The notes beneath the pieces are model-generated. The model made no database searches. It was not told the DNA's origin and saw only the letters and a program-made list of their open reading frames with translations. From Flammeovirgaceae bacterium UBA2371 (lineage in GTDB: Bacteria; Bacteroidota; Bacteroidia; Cytophagales; Cyclobacteriaceae): a stretch of DNA of 26,475 nucleotides. Where the stretch lies: NCBI GenBank assembly GCA_002345965.1, contig DDTF01000022.1:69707-96181 (forward strand), read 5' to 3'. The position numbers and the translations under genes were made by a program. Below are positions 23,524-26,475 of the stretch, piece by piece; within the stretch, counting starts at the first letter, position 1, and each line of letters starts with the position of its first letter.

Positions 23524-24147
23524 CTACGATTTTAATCCAAACGCCAGCTTAATTCCTTCCACAGCCATGCCCGTGCCGATGATAGCAAGAATCAATCCCA
23601 TGATCTTGCCAATCACTTTGATTAAACTGTTACCCATCTTCTTCACAATGGTGTCGCTCAGGTTGAACGCTACAAACGTCATATAGGTAATCAGGGCAAA
23701 AATAGCAATGATGATTCCGATTTGTAAGTAGTCGGCTTCGGCTGCATAGTTCATAGCAGTAACAATTGTACCTGGCCCTGCCAATATAGGAATGGCCAAA
23801 GGTGAAATAGCGATACCATCATCCGTTGTTCTTTCAGACACATCCTTTTGTTCCTTTTTATTCGACTGCAGCATTTTAAAACCCACATAAAAAATAAGTA
23901 GGCCACCAGCCAGTTTAAAAGTGGGAATGGTAATGTCAAAGATTTCGAAAATGTATTTACCAAGAAGTACAAAGAAAAAAACAATGAAAAAGGCTGTAAT
24001 GGTTGCAGTCTTGGCAATTTCCCTTTGCGTTTTCTTGTCTTTTCCTTCCATCATCCCAATGAAGATGGGAATATTGGCAATGGGATTCATAATGGCGAAA
24101 AAACCCGTAAATACGGTTAAAGAGAAAGTAAATAAAGAATCTATCAT
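23524..24147 (-). CDS. MarC-family integral membrane protein
   Basis: A 207-residue, six-helix inner-membrane protein of the MarC/NAAT family. The first helix has FFAIMNPIANIPIFIGMMEG, the family's N-P-x-G/A-x-x-P signature, and a later loop has SPLAIPILAGPGTIVTAM, the conserved P-x-x-x-G-P-G. Members were proposed to carry neutral amino acids or to affect antibiotic resistance, but clear transport evidence is lacking. It is convergent with the kinase gene (four bases) and divergent from mgtE with 99 bases between. Confidence 0.9.
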   Translation of the reverse strand: MIDSLFTFSLTVFTGFFAIMNPIANIPIFIGMMEGKDKKTQREIAKTATITAFFIVFFFVLLGKYIFEIFDITIPTFKLAGGLLIFYVGFKMLQSNKKEQKDVSERTTDDGIAISPLAIPILAGPGTIVTAMNYAAEADYLQIGIIIAIFALITYMTFVAFNLSDTIVKKMGNSLIKVIGKIMGLILAIIGTGMAVEGIKLAFGLKS

Positions 24148-24246
24148 TGGAACACGCGGGTGAAATTATCCATGGCAATAAAGTAATCCTTTCTTACACT
24201 GACAAAGGGTATTCTATATTTAATAACTTTCGCAAAAGCAATTGAT

Positions 24247-25608
24247 ATGGAAGATGTGAAGCGCCCCTGGGAGAAGCTGATCAGCCTGATGAAGGGCAAT
24301 CAGGCAGAGCAGTTGAATGAATACCTCAAGTCGATGAAGACGGAAGACATTGTACTTTCCATCAGTCGCCTGGACAAGGAAAAACAACTTCAACTACTCA
24401 CCTTGTTGTCCCCTGAAGATGCGGCCGAATTGCTGGAAGACATTCCTGAATATCACGCTGCCGATATTATGGAGGACATGGAGGCCGACAAGGCAGCGGC
24501 CATCTTCAACGAACTGGACAGTGATAACCAGGCAGACTTGCTTACAGAGATGGAGGAAGAGGAAGCCGAGGCCATCTTATCGCAAATGGAACCGGAAGAG
24601 GCAGAAAGCGCTCGAAGGCTCATTAAGTACGACCCAGATACTGCCGGTGGTATGATGATCACTGAATTCTTATCATTTGACGAACATCATACTGTGGGCC
24701 ATGTGGTGCGTGAACTCAGGGAAAATGCACACGAGTACGAAGGATATAACCTGCAATACATTTATGTCACGAGGCAAGGTCGCCTGGAAGGCGTACTCCA
24801 GATGCGTGACCTGCTGCTCTCCACCACTGAAACTCATCTTGATAAAATTGTTCACCCTGATGTGATTTCTGTGAAAGATACAGCAACATTGCGCGAGCTG
24901 ATCAACTTTGTCAATGACTACGACTTTTATGGTGCCCCTGTCACTAACGATGAGGGTGTGTTGGTGGGTGTTGTACTTCGCAGAGACATTCTGGATGCCA
25001 AATCAGAAAAAGCCAATATCGAATTGCTGGAGACACAGGGTATCGTTGGTGGAGAAGAGTTGCGCACCATGCCTGTACTCTTAAGATCCAGGCGAAGGCT
25101 GTCATGGCTCAGTGTAAACATACTGTTGAATATACTGGCGGCCAGTGTTATCGCATTCCATCAGGATGTACTTAGTTCAGTGATCGCATTGGCTGTATTT
25201 CTGCCCATTATCTCTGATATGAGTGGTTGCTCTGGTAATCAGGCGGTGGCAGTTAGTTTACGTGAATTGTCACTCGGTGTAATTCGCCCTTTTGAGGTGG
25301 TACGCGTTTGGTTACAGGAGTTTTCTGTAGGTATACTTAATGGGCTTGTCCTCGGTGTACTCATAGGGTTGGTGGCATTTCTATGGAAAGGAAGCCTGGT
25401 ACTCAGTTTTATTGTAGGTGGAGCACTCATGCTCAACACCATTGTAGCTGTATCTATTGGTGGTACAATACCTCTTATACTTCGCAGATTCGGAACAGAT
25501 CCAGCCCTTGCGTCAGGACCTATTCTTACCACCATCACCGATATGTTTGGTTTTTTCCTAACACTTACTTTTGCCAGCCTGGCATTGTCACAGTTTGGAG
25601 GCATTTAG
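24247..25608 (+). CDS. mgtE: MgtE-family magnesium transporter
   Basis: A 453-residue Mg2+ channel/transporter. The N-terminal superhelical MgtE_N domain (about 15-130) contains repeats with LLSPEDAAELLEDIPEYHAADIMEDMEADKAAAIFNEL. Two CBS domains follow (about 135-260) with DPDTAGGMMITEFLSF and VTNDEGVLVGVVLRRDIL. The membrane domain (about 285-453) has five helices, including LPIISDMSGCSGNQAVAVSLREL with the family's ion-path motif around D and the GGTIPLILRRFGTDPALASGPILTT block. Length and order are normal. The cytosolic domains normally close the pore at high Mg2+. A TAACTTTC at 24224-24231 could be a -7 box close to the ATG, but I could not find a -33. Confidence 0.95.
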   Translation: MEDVKRPWEKLISLMKGNQAEQLNEYLKSMKTEDIVLSISRLDKEKQLQLLTLLSPEDAAELLEDIPEYHAADIMEDMEADKAAAIFNELDSDNQADLLTEMEEEEAEAILSQMEPEEAESARRLIKYDPDTAGGMMITEFLSFDEHHTVGHVVRELRENAHEYEGYNLQYIYVTRQGRLEGVLQMRDLLLSTTETHLDKIVHPDVISVKDTATLRELINFVNDYDFYGAPVTNDEGVLVGVVLRRDILDAKSEKANIELLETQGIVGGEELRTMPVLLRSRRRLSWLSVNILLNILAASVIAFHQDVLSSVIALAVFLPIISDMSGCSGNQAVAVSLRELSLGVIRPFEVVRVWLQEFSVGILNGLVLGVLIGLVAFLWKGSLVLSFIVGGALMLNTIVAVSIGGTIPLILRRFGTDPALASGPILTTITDMFGFFLTLTFASLALSQFGGI

Positions 25609-25632
25609 AATCTTGGATAAACAACAATCCTG

Positions 25633-26475
25633 TCAAAGCGAAACAGCAATCATTCCCAGCAGCCCCACCAACGTCAGATAATACAGCATAGGGATAATCG
25701 TCTTTCTTAGTACAATGCCTTCATTACCCAGATAGCCCACTGTGGCTGAGGCGGCAACCACATTATGTATGGCAATCATATTGCCGGCTGCCGCACCTAC
25801 GGCCTGCAAGGCTACAATTAGCGCTGTTGGCATCATCAATCTTTCGGCCACACCAAATTGGAAGAAACTAAACATCAAATTGCTCACGGTATTGCTTCCG
25901 GCAATAAAAGCACCCAATGCACCAATAGAAGGTGCAAAAAACGGATATACCTGGCCTACATGCACGGCCACCCATTCGGCCATTACAATAGGCATTCCTT
26001 CAATGCCTTTCAGGTTAATACCAGAGTTGATGTAGATCCGCACCATTGGCACAGCAAACAGCAGCACAAAGCCAGCACCAAAGATCATCCTACTGCTTTC
26101 TGTGAACGCTGCCTTTACCTGACTCCCCTCCATGCGATGAAAGAATAGGGTAATCAAACACACAATGAATAAAACAGTGGCCGGCAGATACAACGGTGCA
26201 CTAGATGCCGAAATCGATGTACCCAAAATCTCATTCCATTGAATGGTGATGGAAGAAAGCCAACTTTTAAAGGGAAGTTGTGAAAGTCGGCTTATTACGA
26301 GAAGGCTCACCACCATTACATATGGACCCCATGATCGGGCCAGGCTAAGGTCAGTTTTGGCACTCAATTCAGCTGCCGGATCCAATTTGCCCATCCAGTG
26401 AACTGGCCAATCATTGCGCTGGGGAAAAGACCAGGTTTTGGATGGTTGCAACCATCCTTTTTTTGCAACCCACAC
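25633..26475 (-). CDS. L-lactate permease, LctP family (C-terminal part, cut by window edge)
   Basis: The last 280 residues of a large inner-membrane lactate/glycolate:proton symporter; the 5' end lies beyond the window. Features of the LctP/LldP family are seen: long hydrophobic helices, a conserved IGALGAFIAGSNTVSNLMFSFFQFGVA stretch, and ALQAVGAAAGNMIAIHNVVAASATVG, which is the characteristic N-terminal side of the last helices. Family members are usually about 550 residues, so roughly half is present. The ORF remains open at 26475 (first codon in the window is GTG in a continuing frame). It is convergent with mgtE, with 24 bases between and no clear terminator hairpin. Confidence 0.93.
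   Translation of the reverse strand: MWVAKKGWLQPSKTWSFPQRNDWPVHWMGKLDPAAELSAKTDLSLARSWGPYVMVVSLLVISRLSQLPFKSWLSSITIQWNEILGTSISASSAPLYLPATVLFIVCLITLFFHRMEGSQVKAAFTESSRMIFGAGFVLLFAVPMVRIYINSGINLKGIEGMPIVMAEWVAVHVGQVYPFFAPSIGALGAFIAGSNTVSNLMFSFFQFGVAERLMMPTALIVALQAVGAAAGNMIAIHNVVAASATVGYLGNEGIVLRKTIIPMLYYLTLVGLLGMIAVSL

Noticed and set aside
24224..24231. TAACTTTC as a -7 promoter box for mgtE
   Set aside because: Only partial match to TAnnTTTG and no TTTG at the expected distance; kept as a remark in the gene entry only.
25239..25604. A 121-codon minus-strand open frame
   Set aside because: Antisense to the mgtE membrane domain, with repetitive T/S/R/P-rich translation; no motif.
1..26475. 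CRISPR arrays, transposases, prophage genes or a defence island
   Set aside because: No repeat arrays, no recombinase, transposase or phage structural gene, and no restriction, nuclease-ATPase or toxin-antitoxin gene pair was seen.

Overview
The window looks like chromosomal DNA from a member of the Bacteroidota, most likely a Cytophagales-type environmental bacterium. The evidence is a textbook Bacteroidota promoter (TTTG-N19-TAATTTTG), a TonB-dependent receptor with an N-terminal carboxypeptidase-regulatory-like domain, a small protein resembling the Lacal_2735 family, several secreted proteins and lipoproteins of types common in this phylum, and very few Shine-Dalgarno sequences. I saw no rRNA, tRNA, CRISPR array, prophage or insertion sequence, and no intergenic gap longer than about 240 bases. 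It reads as housekeeping and membrane-transport DNA, dense with short operons.

Layout. 1-548: N-terminal part of a Kef/CPA2 cation:proton antiporter (minus), cut by the window edge. 670-2484: an NSS sodium-coupled transporter followed by a cupin (plus), ending in a likely bidirectional terminator shared with a secreted M28 metallopeptidase (minus). Divergent from the peptidase is a secreted endonuclease/exonuclease/phosphatase-fold hydrolase, then a CorA magnesium transporter with a closely linked HEAT-like helical protein. 6408-9710: five minus-strand genes with short gaps (3-mercaptopyruvate-type sulfurtransferase, Tat-exported ankyrin protein, AHSA1/SRPBCC protein, two membrane proteins). 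9964-10953: a lipoprotein with a zinc-protease motif. 10976-15353: minus-strand genes including a CNNM/DUF21-CBS protein, a lipoprotein, small membrane and secreted proteins, and ACT_3, DUF4256 and YdeI-like proteins.

15532-19098 is the most informative stretch. A TonB receptor and a secreted thioredoxin-fold protein (minus) are divergent from a DtxR/MntR-family metalloregulator. A 14-bp TTAG-N6-CTAA palindrome, the same layout as the DtxR/IdeR core box, fills the spacer of the receptor's consensus promoter. This predicts metal-dependent repression of a metal or metal-chelate uptake system.

19101-26475: a small membrane protein, an MFS transporter with a TTG start, an SDR-fold protein lacking the catalytic tyrosine, a small Lacal_2735-like protein, a single-domain response regulator with a GAF histidine kinase two bases behind it, a MarC membrane protein, an MgtE magnesium transporter, and the C-terminal half of an L-lactate permease running off the end.

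I found no clear new defence or biosynthetic system. The observations most worth following are the operator inside the TonB receptor promoter, the unusual metal-ligand set of its regulator, the Tyr-less SDR and the HExxH lipoprotein.
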